Shown here: piece by piece, positions 18,601 to 26,700 of the stretch | Numbering within the stretch: position 1 is the stretch's first letter | Layout: each line of letters opens with the position of its first letter | From: Flammeovirgaceae bacterium UBA6059 | GTDB taxonomy: Bacteria; Bacteroidota; Bacteroidia; Cytophagales; Cyclobacteriaceae | DNA length: 64,000 bases | Assembly (NCBI GenBank): GCA_002435755.1 | Contig: DIYH01000007.1 | Span: 1 to 64,000, forward strand | Direction: 5' to 3' | Notes under the pieces: model-generated | What the model was told of the DNA's origin: nothing | Databases searched by the model: none | What the model saw: only the letters and a program-made list of their open reading frames with translations | Position numbers and translations under genes: made by a program

Positions 18601-19980
18601 GTAGACCTGGCATTACCACAAATCACCTATGCCCAGGCTCATACTGATAACGATGGCTTGCCTGCAACATTACCATTGGGACAGGTGGGAATTAATGAGA
18701 TAAGTATTGATACCTTCAAGGTGACTGGCACATCATTGGGCTACCGCAATAATGCTAAGGAAGTCAATACAGGACTCGACTTGAACAACCTTGACATCAT
18801 GATCATCAATCTGGAAGCTGATACTACTGCTCGTGTTGATGGAGAAAGACTATTTTGGAATAAAGATATCGTACTCACCGGCTCGGATCTCGAATACTTC
18901 ATTACTGACAGTTTGAACAAAATTAACGCCGGTAGCTACCGTGTTTCTTTTGGAGAGCAGCGCATCACATTGACTGACGCCCAACTCAAGCCAACTTTAG
19001 GAAGAGAGGCCTACGCAGAGGCATTTGGAAAGCAAACTGATTGGATCGACCTGGATGTAGATAGCCTTGACGTGATAGGTATTAATTGGCGTGCATTATT
19101 CTTTGATAACAGGGTTGATATAGATCAGGTACGGATCAATGGAGTGGGGATGTCGGTTTTTCGAGATAAAAGGGTACCAAGGGAGGGAGAGCAGTACAAA
19201 GGTCTTCCACATATGAATTTGCAACAGCTAGACATCCCCATCGAACTTGACCGATTCGATTTAGAAAATGGAAAGATCACTTACACTGAGCATGCGCTGG
19301 CATCCTCCACTACCGGTACCATAGCCTTTACCGACATGTCGGCCACTTTCGACAATCTTGTCAACACTCCAATGGCATTGTCCAAAAACGAGATCTTATC
19401 AGCCAATGTGTCAACGAAGCTCATGGGTCAGGGAGAGTTATCACTAAACGCTACCGCAAACCTGAAAGATGAGAGAGGTAGTTTTCTTGTTGTCGGTAGA
19501 CTTGACAAAATGGATCTGACGAAGCTAAATCGTATGATGGAACACGTCGCTTTTGTCAAGGTCAGAAGCGGGCAGAACAACAAAATGGAGTTTAGCATAG
19601 AAGCCAATGAAGACTTTGCATTAGGTGAAATGACATTCTATTATGAAGACCTCAAGATCTCTATGATCTCCAAAAAGGATGAAAGCGATAAAGGCATGGG
19701 GCCTGCGCTGGGAAGCTTCTTTGCCAATGCATTCGTTATCAATTCTAATAACCCCAGATGGCTGTTTGTGCGGGATGGAGACATCTTCTATGAGCGAAAT
19801 GTCAACCGATCTATATTCAATTATCTCTCCAAGTCCGTTTTGAGTGGGGTGGTCTCCAGTATCGGCGCTCGCAGCAATAAGCGTGATATCAAGCGAAAGA
19901 ATAAAGAGGTGATCCGACAGCTCAAGGAGCAGCGCAAGGAGGAGAAAATGCTTGAGGAACGGGTAGGTGTCTATGACTGA
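15652..19980 (+). CDS. Giant AsmA-like protein with about seven repeated modules
   Basis: 1442 residues. One N-terminal membrane helix (about 11-28, YVLLVLAVVLLGVSPVLLEK) anchors a very long periplasmic beta-rich chain. A module recurs about every 170 residues: a strand, G-hydrophobic-D/N, a short helix, then D-x-hydrophobic-x-L-x-x-P-x-hydrophobic. Examples are LTINTVRIEDPEISMSR (about 120), LYIDSIALVNPSILIND (about 303), FLLDKIKLRAPELDLTHF (about 650), WRIEDAQLTKPVVRIRS (about 812), LHIQSVDLALPQITYAQ (about 980) and VDIDQVRINGVGM (about 1150). This architecture resembles AsmA/TamB/DUF748 proteins, which bridge the membranes and move phospholipids. The C-terminus is basic and coiled (RSNKRDIKRKNKEVIRQLKE). 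Family placement is inferred from architecture only. Confidence 0.78.
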   Translation: MSTEVKSRRFKKRYVLLVLAVVLLGVSPVLLEKLREYEGELAGTILREVVEKESGGYYTVVFDEAYLALLTATIEIKDFQLIPNPQMPDEAKPINTFDITIPRLSLSLESLFNILFFKELTINTVRIEDPEISMSRTNEPQKRRPFSLEAGDLYSLVSQYLKLFKIEYFQIADGAFSYDAEGTAEDSAALAINRLNFEAKNFLLDSASEAVKKVFYTDQIELVIHDQSLFLSDGIHQFSFGAFHLSTADGLVRFDDIKVAPRANMDVSFYENPDLINIFDITIPSLHLSGVDFLTAYAYNRLYIDSIALVNPSILINDEMAPKKESENDFTAILTDYFDEVYIRSSNITRAMMDLHLIANDKGRGIKLENANIRLGDFRVDSTFFGDGMSKEYFTDIELSFDNYKANLPDSVHQVFIKHFKLSSFDNLIEIDSFRSSVRKDIEVKGIPDIYEIYLPAAGLTGFDWHAIANHQQADFGRFYMDQPEVQVHKYTKNRRGDGSQNMSASTLWSSIRPYAQLLSFDSIDINNGRFHWLEDTEELLGLDYVQVDIIDFHIDEDALERRDRFLFSDEIAIGFSDFDVETPDRTHIILLDTFSINSKTRSMQIDNFRFRPIHEGTIDRPVSYRGRIDLLEISGINFLNLLHEEHFLLDKIKLRAPELDLTHFSSRQKQLGTNSGLPDWIDFVNIGEFTVVDGQFRYAQDDLPILNLGRYSVSVQNFSLDSVLLARNQIEHRLEQFQFDGQSLSVHLPELDHTLKINHVGLDQAANSVSLSEISFKPNLESDSLDQFDFFSEALTLNGFDLEEALLDNRWRIEDAQLTKPVVRIRSESKNKSLSVPISMDSLYEQLTSQFKLMEIASFYFDSGTVDVTRGAQVVQIPRMDFSVEGFNIRQDIPRDTTQLFFAEDYSLTVLNPSFAFPQLQDSVSFKRITLQSSGRRFEVDSLYFALGPQRESQLEVLLPQITIDWFRLPKLIEEQKLHIQSVDLALPQITYAQAHTDNDGLPATLPLGQVGINEISIDTFKVTGTSLGYRNNAKEVNTGLDLNNLDIMIINLEADTTARVDGERLFWNKDIVLTGSDLEYFITDSLNKINAGSYRVSFGEQRITLTDAQLKPTLGREAYAEAFGKQTDWIDLDVDSLDVIGINWRALFFDNRVDIDQVRINGVGMSVFRDKRVPREGEQYKGLPHMNLQQLDIPIELDRFDLENGKITYTEHALASSTTGTIAFTDMSATFDNLVNTPMALSKNEILSANVSTKLMGQGELSLNATANLKDERGSFLVVGRLDKMDLTKLNRMMEHVAFVKVRSGQNNKMEFSIEANEDFALGEMTFYYEDLKISMISKKDESDKGMGPALGSFFANAFVINSNNPRWLFVRDGDIFYERNVNRSIFNYLSKSVLSGVVSSIGARSNKRDIKRKNKEVIRQLKEQRKEEKMLEERVGVYD

Positions 19981-20371
19981 TCATCTTTTCGTCTATGGCA
20001 CCTTGCGTACGGGCCTGGATCATCCCCAGGCAAGATGGTTAGCTGCCAATAGCAGTTTGCTAGGGATCTGTACGATTCAAGGGCGACTTTTTCGCATTAG
20101 TTGGTATCCCGGATTAGTATCATCTGGTTTGGGCAACAATGATCGGGTAATAGGCGAATTGCTCAGGTTACACGATCCGAAGGTTGCATTGCGTAAGCTT
20201 GATGACTATGAGGGAGTATCAGAGGGCGACTATGAGCGTAGAATCGTTGAGGTCAACTTAAAAGGCCGGCATTACAGTGCCTGGGTCTACCAGTTCCTAG
20301 GACCAACTGAAGGTCTTAGATGGATACCTTCAGGAGACTTTGTTCGTGATCTCAATATACATTTTGATTGA
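19973..20371 (+). CDS. Gamma-glutamylcyclotransferase-like (GGCT/AIG2) protein
   Basis: 132 residues from the ATG at 19973. VYGTLRTGLDHPQA at the start is the family signature (YGTLR substrate loop). GELLRLHDPKVALRKLDDYEG contains the conserved D-x-x-E-G with the catalytic acidic residue, and YSAWVYQF closes the fold. Such proteins break gamma-glutamyl or other gamma-bonds or act as unknown housekeeping enzymes. The start overlaps the end of the AsmA-like gene by 8 bases, so the two are cotranscribed. A GTG six bases upstream could also start it. Confidence 0.85.
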   Translation: MTDHLFVYGTLRTGLDHPQARWLAANSSLLGICTIQGRLFRISWYPGLVSSGLGNNDRVIGELLRLHDPKVALRKLDDYEGVSEGDYERRIVEVNLKGRHYSAWVYQFLGPTEGLRWIPSGDFVRDLNIHFD

Positions 20372-20401
20372 CTTCCGATAGTAAATCGAGTGGGTTCTTA
20401 C

Positions 20402-20409
20402 TATTTTTG
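20402..20409 (+). promoter_or_regulatory. -7 promoter element of tRNA-Pro
   Basis: Exact TAnnTTTG match (TATTTTTG), 17 bases before the first tRNA base. No TTG is at 19-base spacing. Confidence 0.6.
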
Positions 20410-20426
20410 CCATCCTTTTAGGGGAT

Positions 20427-20501
20427 CGGGATGTAGCGCAGTCCGGTTAGCGCACTACTTTAGGGTAGTAGGGGCCGCTGGTTCGAATCCAGTCATCCCG
20501 A
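20427..20501 (+). tRNA. tRNA-Pro, anticodon AGG
   Basis: 75 bases. All arms pair: acceptor CGGGATG/CATCCCG, D stem GCGC/GCGC, anticodon stem CTACT/AGTAG, T stem GCTGG/CCAGT, and A73. The anticodon loop is TTAGGGT, giving anticodon AGG followed by G37. C1-G72 with A73 and the GGG run at 35-37 are proline identity features. CCA is not encoded. An A at position 34 is unusual for bacterial proline tRNAs and would need deamination to inosine or would read mainly CCU. Confidence 0.93.
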
Positions 20502-20511
20502 CAAGAGACAG

Positions 20512-20538
20512 ACCCTGACAGAAATGTCAGGGTTTTTT
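20512..20538 (+). terminator. Terminator after tRNA-Pro
   Basis: Perfect 9-bp stem ACCCTGACA/TGTCAGGGT with a GAAA tetraloop, running into six T residues. The 3' arm contains an ATG (20524-20526) that opens the GIY-YIG remnant described next. Confidence 0.95.
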
Positions 20539-20700
20539 GTTTTCGTATATCAGAGAAACTGGCTGCCGGATATATTGGAAAACCAAAACTGGCTCCTAGC
20601 GACAGGCTTATCTCGGAATTTTCAGATCAATCTGGATCATCAAGTCATCCAGACTTAGCTTTGTTCCGTTGGGCTAGTCCAGCTAGGCAGATAAGATAGA
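20524..20700 (+). pseudogene. Decayed GIY-YIG endonuclease remnant
   Basis: From the ATG inside the tRNA terminator, one frame reads MSGFFVFVY; a frame change at about 20549 then gives ISEKLAAGYIGKPKLAPSDR and SSSHPDLALFRWASPARQIR to a stop. Small GIY-YIG nucleases of Bacteroidota begin with a hydrophobic VY(I/V)L(F/Y)SEKL...YYIG block, which matches both pieces in order. The middle (Arg/Glu/Asn catalytic part) is not recognisable, so the gene looks frameshifted and internally deleted. Placement directly after a tRNA is common for this family. This is my reading of a short similarity and not a database result. Confidence 0.45.
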
Positions 20701-20971
20701 CCTTGGCAGATGAAATTGTCGAGGGTTTTAGTACGTTCTGAGCTGGCTAGAAAGCGTATACTGAGAGCAACAAGAGCCAGATGCAAGCTGCATCAGAGTA
20801 TCCGTGTTTTGCTAGACAACAGCTTGATGTTGCTTGGCTTTGTTTGTACATACAAACCGAATAAACCACAAGGGACCTAAGAACTGGTACAATCAATTAC
20901 AATTCAGATACTTCCAATGGTAGATAGAGGACTACTTCAAGATCTGACTTTTTTAAAGAATGATAACCAAA
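20701..20971. other. Non-coding stretch, possible further gene debris
   Basis: No complete gene is visible. A stretch at about 20830-20935 reads LALFVHTNRINHKGPKNWYN then QLQFRYFQW before a stop, with protein-like composition but no start; it may be debris of the same or another lost gene. No RNA gene or repeat was seen. Confidence 0.4.
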
Positions 20972-21700
20972 TCATTCAGATAGCAGAAGCATCTCTAACA
21001 AATTAGTGGAGAAATTGATCAGGTTGTGTAAGATCAAGGCGGGAAGGATACTCTTGGTTCTGAGGATAGTCCAACCTAATATGTAGCCAAGAACTCCTGT
21101 TACCACGAATGCGTCCGCAGCAAAGCCGAATTGCCAATCTTGAAGATACAGTGAATGGCCAAGGGCAAAAATGATGGTCGTGAACCAGACTCCTGGGTGA
21201 CCTAATCTATATTTCGACTCCTGCATTAGTGGAATAATGAGCATTAGAATTAAGCCTCTCCAAAGCTCTTCATCAAGTCCAGGCATTGTAGCCTGATAGG
21301 CAAGTCTCTCTATGTCCAAAGGCTTACCTTTTGAAAATGCCAATGTAAGTGCGCACATCACGGCTAGGATTATCATCCCGACCAATACCACTGACTTGAG
21401 AGACCCTTTGGCCGGACTGATCTTCATGAAGTCCGTTTTTTCAAAAACAGGTTTGTAGAAGAGATAAAAGGTTGTTGAAAAAGCAAGGGCAAGCAACTTC
21501 CCTGACCAGTTCATAGTGCTTGCCGGGATCGATAGGACCGCAAATTGGAGCGGAAGGAAGATCAGGACTAAATAGACCGACTGATATAGCAGTAGAAGTC
21601 CTATTCTTTTTGCTGGTAAGGTATGGTTGGCTTTAAAACTAAAGATAAGAGGGAGACTCAAAGCTAAGGCAATTAATGACGGTAGTATATTTTGTAGCAT
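20972..21700 (-). CDS. CPBP family intramembrane glutamic protease
   Basis: 242 residues with about seven membrane helices. The three active-site motifs are present: EELWR (E144, E145, R148), FALGH (H182) and LILHNLIN (H225, N229). This is the Rce1/Abi membrane protease family; in bacteria the members act in bacteriocin immunity, membrane protein processing or unknown roles. It is divergent from the AraC-type regulator gene, 111 bases apart, which could regulate it, although nothing shows this directly. Confidence 0.88.
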   Translation of the reverse strand: MLQNILPSLIALALSLPLIFSFKANHTLPAKRIGLLLLYQSVYLVLIFLPLQFAVLSIPASTMNWSGKLLALAFSTTFYLFYKPVFEKTDFMKISPAKGSLKSVVLVGMIILAVMCALTLAFSKGKPLDIERLAYQATMPGLDEELWRGLILMLIIPLMQESKYRLGHPGVWFTTIIFALGHSLYLQDWQFGFAADAFVVTGVLGYILGWTILRTKSILPALILHNLINFSTNLLEMLLLSE

Positions 21701-21811
21701 TCGCGTAATGTTAAGTTGCCTTAAAGGACGGCATGAGAACTAGAAACAAGGAGCGAATTCTTTCTAAATTGGTGTCAAAACTCGTTTTGGGACTTCATAA
21801 AACGCGAATCA

Positions 21812-22966
21812 TTGGCGACAAACCTCTCTAGCTTGCTCCCCGGCATTCAGCTGATATTAGGTGCTCAGCTTATTGCGGTAGCTGCTTTGCATTTGCTGGC
21901 GAAAGGCAACAGGTCTAAGGTGTGGTTATCCATACTCTGCCTCATCTACGGACTTTGGTTTTTCAAACATGTGTTTGCGTATCCCCGGGATGAAAGCCTC
22001 ATGCTATTTCTTCTCATCGGCCCAGGAAAGCCAATTTTCGTCGGGGCAATATTGATGTTTCACTACAAAACTCTGACAAGTCATCTGTCCAGACAGGCTT
22101 TGGTATTTCATCTTTCAATACCCGCGGTATATTATGTGACGTTGGTCTTAACTCGCTTCTTTCTCAAGGATCATTTCTCAAGTGAGTTCGAGCTTTTGAT
22201 TTCGATTGGATTCTCTCTGTGGACATTGGCCATTTTTTGGTATTACTTTTTTCTGACCCATCGCGAGATCATCATCAATGCTAAAACGGTATTGATCCCC
22301 AGAGCCTATTCCCGGGTTAGGCTTTTATTCTACTCATTATACTTTTTTCTGCTTCAAATTCCCCTCTGGGATATACTAGATAAACTTGACAAGCATGGAG
22401 CATTAAATGGCTTTGATGGTTGGCTGCAAGTCGCTAGCGGTTGGGTCATTGCCCTTGGATATAATGCCGCATACGGCTATTTGCACTTTCTTGCATATTT
22501 CGTTTTTCTCTACAGCTTAAGCGAGCTTCCTTACTTGAAAAAATACCTACTGCCTAGACAGACTCGAATCGACGATCAATCGCTTGCAAAGCAAAATGAG
22601 CTTAACCGAAAGCTGAGTAAGTTTCTTTACGAGGATAAGGTCTTCAAGAATCCCAACTTGACAGTTCAGTCATTTGCTGCGATGATGGACATTAGCCGTA
22701 ACGAATTAATCAACCACTTTAAATTGGTCCAAAAATCAACCTTCAAGGATTTCATTAACCGACTAAGGGTCGAAGAGGTGAAGCAGCTCATCCATGATGA
22801 TCATTACGCAAAATATGACCTAACGGGGATTGCCTTAGAATGTGGTTTCAGTTCAAAATCTACGTTTCAAAGGGTCTTTAAAGAAAAGGAGGGTATGACC
22901 CCAGGGGAGTTCAAGGCGAGAAAGGCCGAGATGCTGGATTCAAATAGGAGCGCAGAACCGGTTTAA
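21812..22966 (+). CDS. AraC-family regulator with N-terminal membrane domain
   Basis: 384 residues. The first 230 residues hold about seven hydrophobic helices; the last 100 hold an AraC-type pair of helix-turn-helix motifs (NPNLTVQSFAAMMDISRNEL, then GIALECGFSSKSTFQRVFKE and GMTPGEFK). This membrane-bound AraC layout is common in Bacteroidota and suggests sensing in the membrane. No ATG exists in frame before residue 64; TTG at 21812 is the likeliest start, since the frame has a stop at 21734-21736 and the helices begin right after it. The neighbouring CPBP protease is a candidate target. Confidence 0.87.
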   Translation: MATNLSSLLPGIQLILGAQLIAVAALHLLAKGNRSKVWLSILCLIYGLWFFKHVFAYPRDESLMLFLLIGPGKPIFVGAILMFHYKTLTSHLSRQALVFHLSIPAVYYVTLVLTRFFLKDHFSSEFELLISIGFSLWTLAIFWYYFFLTHREIIINAKTVLIPRAYSRVRLLFYSLYFFLLQIPLWDILDKLDKHGALNGFDGWLQVASGWVIALGYNAAYGYLHFLAYFVFLYSLSELPYLKKYLLPRQTRIDDQSLAKQNELNRKLSKFLYEDKVFKNPNLTVQSFAAMMDISRNELINHFKLVQKSTFKDFINRLRVEEVKQLIHDDHYAKYDLTGIALECGFSSKSTFQRVFKEKEGMTPGEFKARKAEMLDSNRSAEPV

Positions 22967-23016
22967 TAGTTAGTTTGGTACTGCGCTTTAGTTACTTTCA
23001 ATTGCCAGTTTTGAGA

Positions 23017-23388
23017 CTATTCTTGAATGATATCTATCGCTTGCTGTAGTTTTTTATCGAGTGTCCAAAGAGTTAGATTATTGTCCATTGCAGCGGCTAG
23101 AATATAACAGTCGATCAATCCCACCCCAGAGGCATAGAGCTTATAGTCTTTAGACAACCTACCAGCCATGATAAATAACTGATCCTCTTCAACCTTAGGT
23201 AAATTCTCCCACAACTTAGATATCAGAGCTTCTTCACGTTTGTTCTTTGCTCCTTGGAGTAGCTCTCCAAATACAGCACTTACCGCATAGATATGGTCTT
23301 TTTTGAGATAAGTCTTAAGCATGTCGACGGTATCTGGGTCACTCTTTCTTAAGAAGTTGACCCAGACTGATGTATCGACAAGAATCAT
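23017..23388 (-). CDS. vapC: VapC-type PIN-domain toxin
   Basis: 123 residues. The four PIN acidic residues are present: D5 in ILVDTSVW, E42 in FGELLQ, D93 in GLIDCYI and D111 in WTLDKKL. VapC toxins are Mg-dependent ribonucleases, often cutting initiator tRNA or 23S rRNA. Its ATG overlaps the antitoxin stop by one base, as in other vapBC operons, giving coupled translation. Both genes look intact. Confidence 0.92.
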   Translation of the reverse strand: MILVDTSVWVNFLRKSDPDTVDMLKTYLKKDHIYAVSAVFGELLQGAKNKREEALISKLWENLPKVEEDQLFIMAGRLSKDYKLYASGVGLIDCYILAAAMDNNLTLWTLDKKLQQAIDIIQE

Positions 23389-23600
23389 CAGTCTCTATTG
23401 ATATCTCGTAAGCCATAGGGCACAAAATCCTCCCTAAAGACCATAGGCTCTTTGTCAATCTCATCAATGATGCCGTCTAACTTTTTATGTCTTAGGTAAT
23501 GCTCCAATGCGATTATGAGACTCTCGGTAATATTCTTACCACCTGTGGTTTGCCTAACTTCTGCGATAAGCTCATCAGGTATGAGTGCCGTGACTTTCAT
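23388..23600 (-). CDS. vapB: VapB-type antitoxin
   Basis: 70 residues. The N-terminal half MKVTALIPDELIAEVRQTTG with GKNITESLIIALEHYLR is a ribbon-helix-helix DNA-binding fold typical of VapB antitoxins. The C-terminal half, rich in Asp and Glu with PMVFREDFVPYGL, would bind and block the toxin. It is the first gene of the operon and very likely represses its own promoter through the TACGA-type repeats just upstream (23611-23651). Confidence 0.9.
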   Translation of the reverse strand: MKVTALIPDELIAEVRQTTGGKNITESLIIALEHYLRHKKLDGIIDEIDKEPMVFREDFVPYGLRDINRD

Positions 23601-23610
23601 GACTATAATT

Positions 23611-23651
23611 TATACGATTTAAGATACGAAAATACGATAGTTAATCGTATT
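23611..23651 (-). promoter_or_regulatory. Putative VapBC operator: TACGA repeats with perfect palindrome
   Basis: A perfect inverted repeat AATACGAT-N5-ATCGTATT lies at 23631-23651. Two further copies of the half-site follow the same core: TATACGAT (23611-23618) and GATACGAA (23623-23630). They stand directly upstream of the vapB start, where a ribbon-helix-helix antitoxin would bind. Confidence 0.75.
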
Positions 23652-23678
23652 CTAAAATTAAAATACTGCTGGAATCAG

Positions 23679-23716
23679 AAAAAAAATACCCTACCGGGAT
23701 CATTCCGATAGGGTAT
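23679..23716 (-). terminator. Terminator of the BNR-repeat gene
   Basis: Read on the minus strand, the 8-bp stem ATACCCTA/TAGGGTAT (arms 23709-23716 and 23686-23693) is followed by eight U residues. It lies 26 bases after the BNR gene stop and insulates the vapBC operator. Confidence 0.88.
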
Positions 23717-23741
23717 CATATAAGTCAAGCTTGAGTGGTAG

Positions 23742-26700
23742 CTACGAACCTACCTCTTCTTCTTTCTTTTCTTTAGGAGCAATGAAAGGTGTATCCTTCT
23801 CCTTGATCATTTGATTGAGCGCAGGGACATCCTCATCGAGTATTTTGTCGGCATCCACCTTGATCTCCATCCATCGTGTATGCAGATCATCATAGCGTAC
23901 TTGTTCCCCATCTGTCAATGGAGGAAGATTGCCATCAATGGTCTGCATCAGGTAGTACATCTGGTTGTCCAGTTGGTTGCGGAAGTTGATCACGTCCTGG
24001 AAAGTTTTCTGTTTTGGTGAGATCAAACGATTCTCCACACCACCGATGCTTTTTTGGATTTCTTTGCCCTTTTCGGTTACGTCCTCCATGGACTCATCAT
24101 CACCAAATCGCTCATTGAGACCATTGATCTGACCTCTGACCTGCTGCATTTGGCGAAGATTGTCATAGATCGCGTCAATCTCAGATTTTAGTGTCTCTAG
24201 CATTTGACGTTTCTCAGCATACAAGTTTTCGCTAATTGGTTCACGCGGATCGGGAAGCACACTTATCGAGCGCTCCATGCTCACATCACCATAAGTCATT
24301 TTGATTTTGAAATCGCCAGGGGTCACCTTATAACCTGGCATTCCGCCTCCACCTCTGGAGCCCATCACACCTTCAGCTGGATCGAAGTTTTCTATTCGTA
24401 GATTCCACTCCAGTACATTCATACCAGTTTCTTTGGTAGCCTGAGCCCACTTCTTGTCAGCATCGCTGCTGAAGGTACGGATAACTTCATCTCGATCATT
24501 CATGATTTCAAACACTACCGGAATGCTGTCTTCCTCGGCAATCTCTTCGAAATAGTACTTGATAGATGCGCCAGGGAATGGGTTTTCACCCATTGGAGGC
24601 TGTCTTCTCATAGCCGACCGTTGCACTGCTACAGCGTCTCTTGGTTGGAATAAGAAGGCTGTGCTGCCTGCTACTTCATCAGATAACTGATGAAGAGGCG
24701 TCAAATCATCCAGTACCCAGAATGCTCTTCCTTGGGTACTGGCTAGGAGGTCATTTTGGTGAACTTTCAGATCCGTGATAGGAGTCATTGGAAGATTAGA
24801 CTGCCATCTTTTCCAGCTGTTACCGCCATCGAATGATAGGAATAGACCTCTTTCAGTTCCTGCATAAAGCAAATCTTTTTTCATCGGGTCTTCTCTGACA
24901 ACCCTTACCCATGCCATGTCCTCAATACCGGTGGTGATTTTTTTCCAGGTCTGACCATAATCTGTGGTCTTGTAGGCATACGGGGTAAAGTCACCGAACT
25001 TATATTTCGTAAAAGCTACATAAGCTGTTGCAGGGTCATGTGCAGAAATGTCAATGGCATTGATCATTCCTTCACCTATACCTGGAGGTGTAATGTTGGT
25101 CCAGTTATCGCCACCATCTCTTGTGATGTACATTAAGCCGTCATCCGAACCTGTGTAAATGACATCAGGCGTATGCATAGATTCGGCCATGTAGTAGATC
25201 GTCTGGTAGATTTCCCCACCAGCACCTTCATTGGTGATTGGGCCACCACCAGGGCCTAGCTTGGTGCTGTCATTACCTGTCAGTATAGGACTAATTTCTT
25301 CCCATGTTACTCCTCTATTAGTCGATCTCAAAAGCATCTGAGCCGCATGATAGATCACATTCGAGTTGTGCTGAGACACATGGATCGGTGCATTCCAATT
25401 GAAGCGATATTTCTGCTCATCTGAAGGTTCACCAAGTCCGTTTTCCGGATATGCCTTGATCGCTTTAACCCTGTCCACTTCAAGGTTGTATTCTTGAATG
25501 ATACCTTGATAGCAGCCCGCGTACATTAAGTTTGGATTGTTAGGATCGAATGCAACGTAAGAGCTCTCGCAACCGCCAACACCTGCAATCCAATCTTTCC
25601 AGCTTATACCATTGCTGAATGTACGGCTTGGAGTAGCCACTGACGAGTTGTCCTGCTGACCACCATAAATCCAATATGGGAATCTATTGTCCGCAGTTAC
25701 TCGGTAAAACTGAGCAGTTGGTTGATTTCTCTGGTTAGTCCAGGACTTGCCCCCATTGAAGGTAATGTTTGATCCACCATCATTGGAGTTGATCATATTG
25801 TCCGGATCATCGGGATTGATCCATAGGTAGTGGTTGTCACCATGAGGCACCCTTACTTGAGTAAAAGTCTTACCACCGTCGATTGACTTGTTGAATGGCG
25901 CATTCATGATATACACTCTATTCTCATCAACAGGGTCAGCAAACATGTGCATGTAGTACCAAGAACGAGTCCTTATGATACGCTCGGAGTTCATGAGTTT
26001 CCATGACTTACCTCCATTGTCTGATCGGTACAGACCACCTTCATCTGATTCGATGATCGCATAAACTCTGTCTGGATTGGCACGTGATACGTCAATACCT
26101 ATTTTACCCATCACTGCCTTAGGCAGGCCTTCGGTCAATTCATTCCAAGTGTCTCCGCCATCGGTACTTTTCCAAATACCGCTACCAGGGCCACCACTTC
26201 GTGCGAACCAAGGCTGTCTCTGATAATCCCACATTGCCGCGTAAAGGATCCGAGGATTGGTCATATCCATACTCAAGTCAACAGCACCAGTCGTATTGTC
26301 AACAAAGAGCACTTTTTCCCAAGTTTCTCCACCGTCTTTGGTACGGTAAACGCCTCGCTCAGGAGTCGGTCCGTAGGGACTTCCCATTGCGGATACGAAT
26401 GCCACATCTGGATTATCAGGGTGGATTCTCACCTGAGAGATGTGAAAGGTCTTTTCAAGACCAAGGTGCTCCCAAGTTTTGCCTTGGTCGGTAGAACGAT
26501 ATACTCCATCACCTGAGGTAGTCATCACACCTCTGATGGGTGCCTCACCCATCCCCACATAGACGACATTAGGATCAGATTCTGAAACTGACACTGCGCC
26601 AACTGACCCTGTTTGGAAGAATCCATCGGATACATTTTTCCAATTAAGACCGGCATCTTCAGTTTTCCAAACACCACCGCCGGCTGTACCCATATAGTAG

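Noticed and set aside
18940..18975. GCCGGTAGCTACCG as a copy of the dispersed 9-base word
   Set aside because: It shares only CCGGTAG and is a different palindrome; counted as neither a copy nor a near miss.
20830..20935. Short frame LALFVHTNRINHKGPKNWYN... as a gene
   Set aside because: No start codon in frame, an upstream stop, about 30 residues only and no recognised family; kept only as possible debris.
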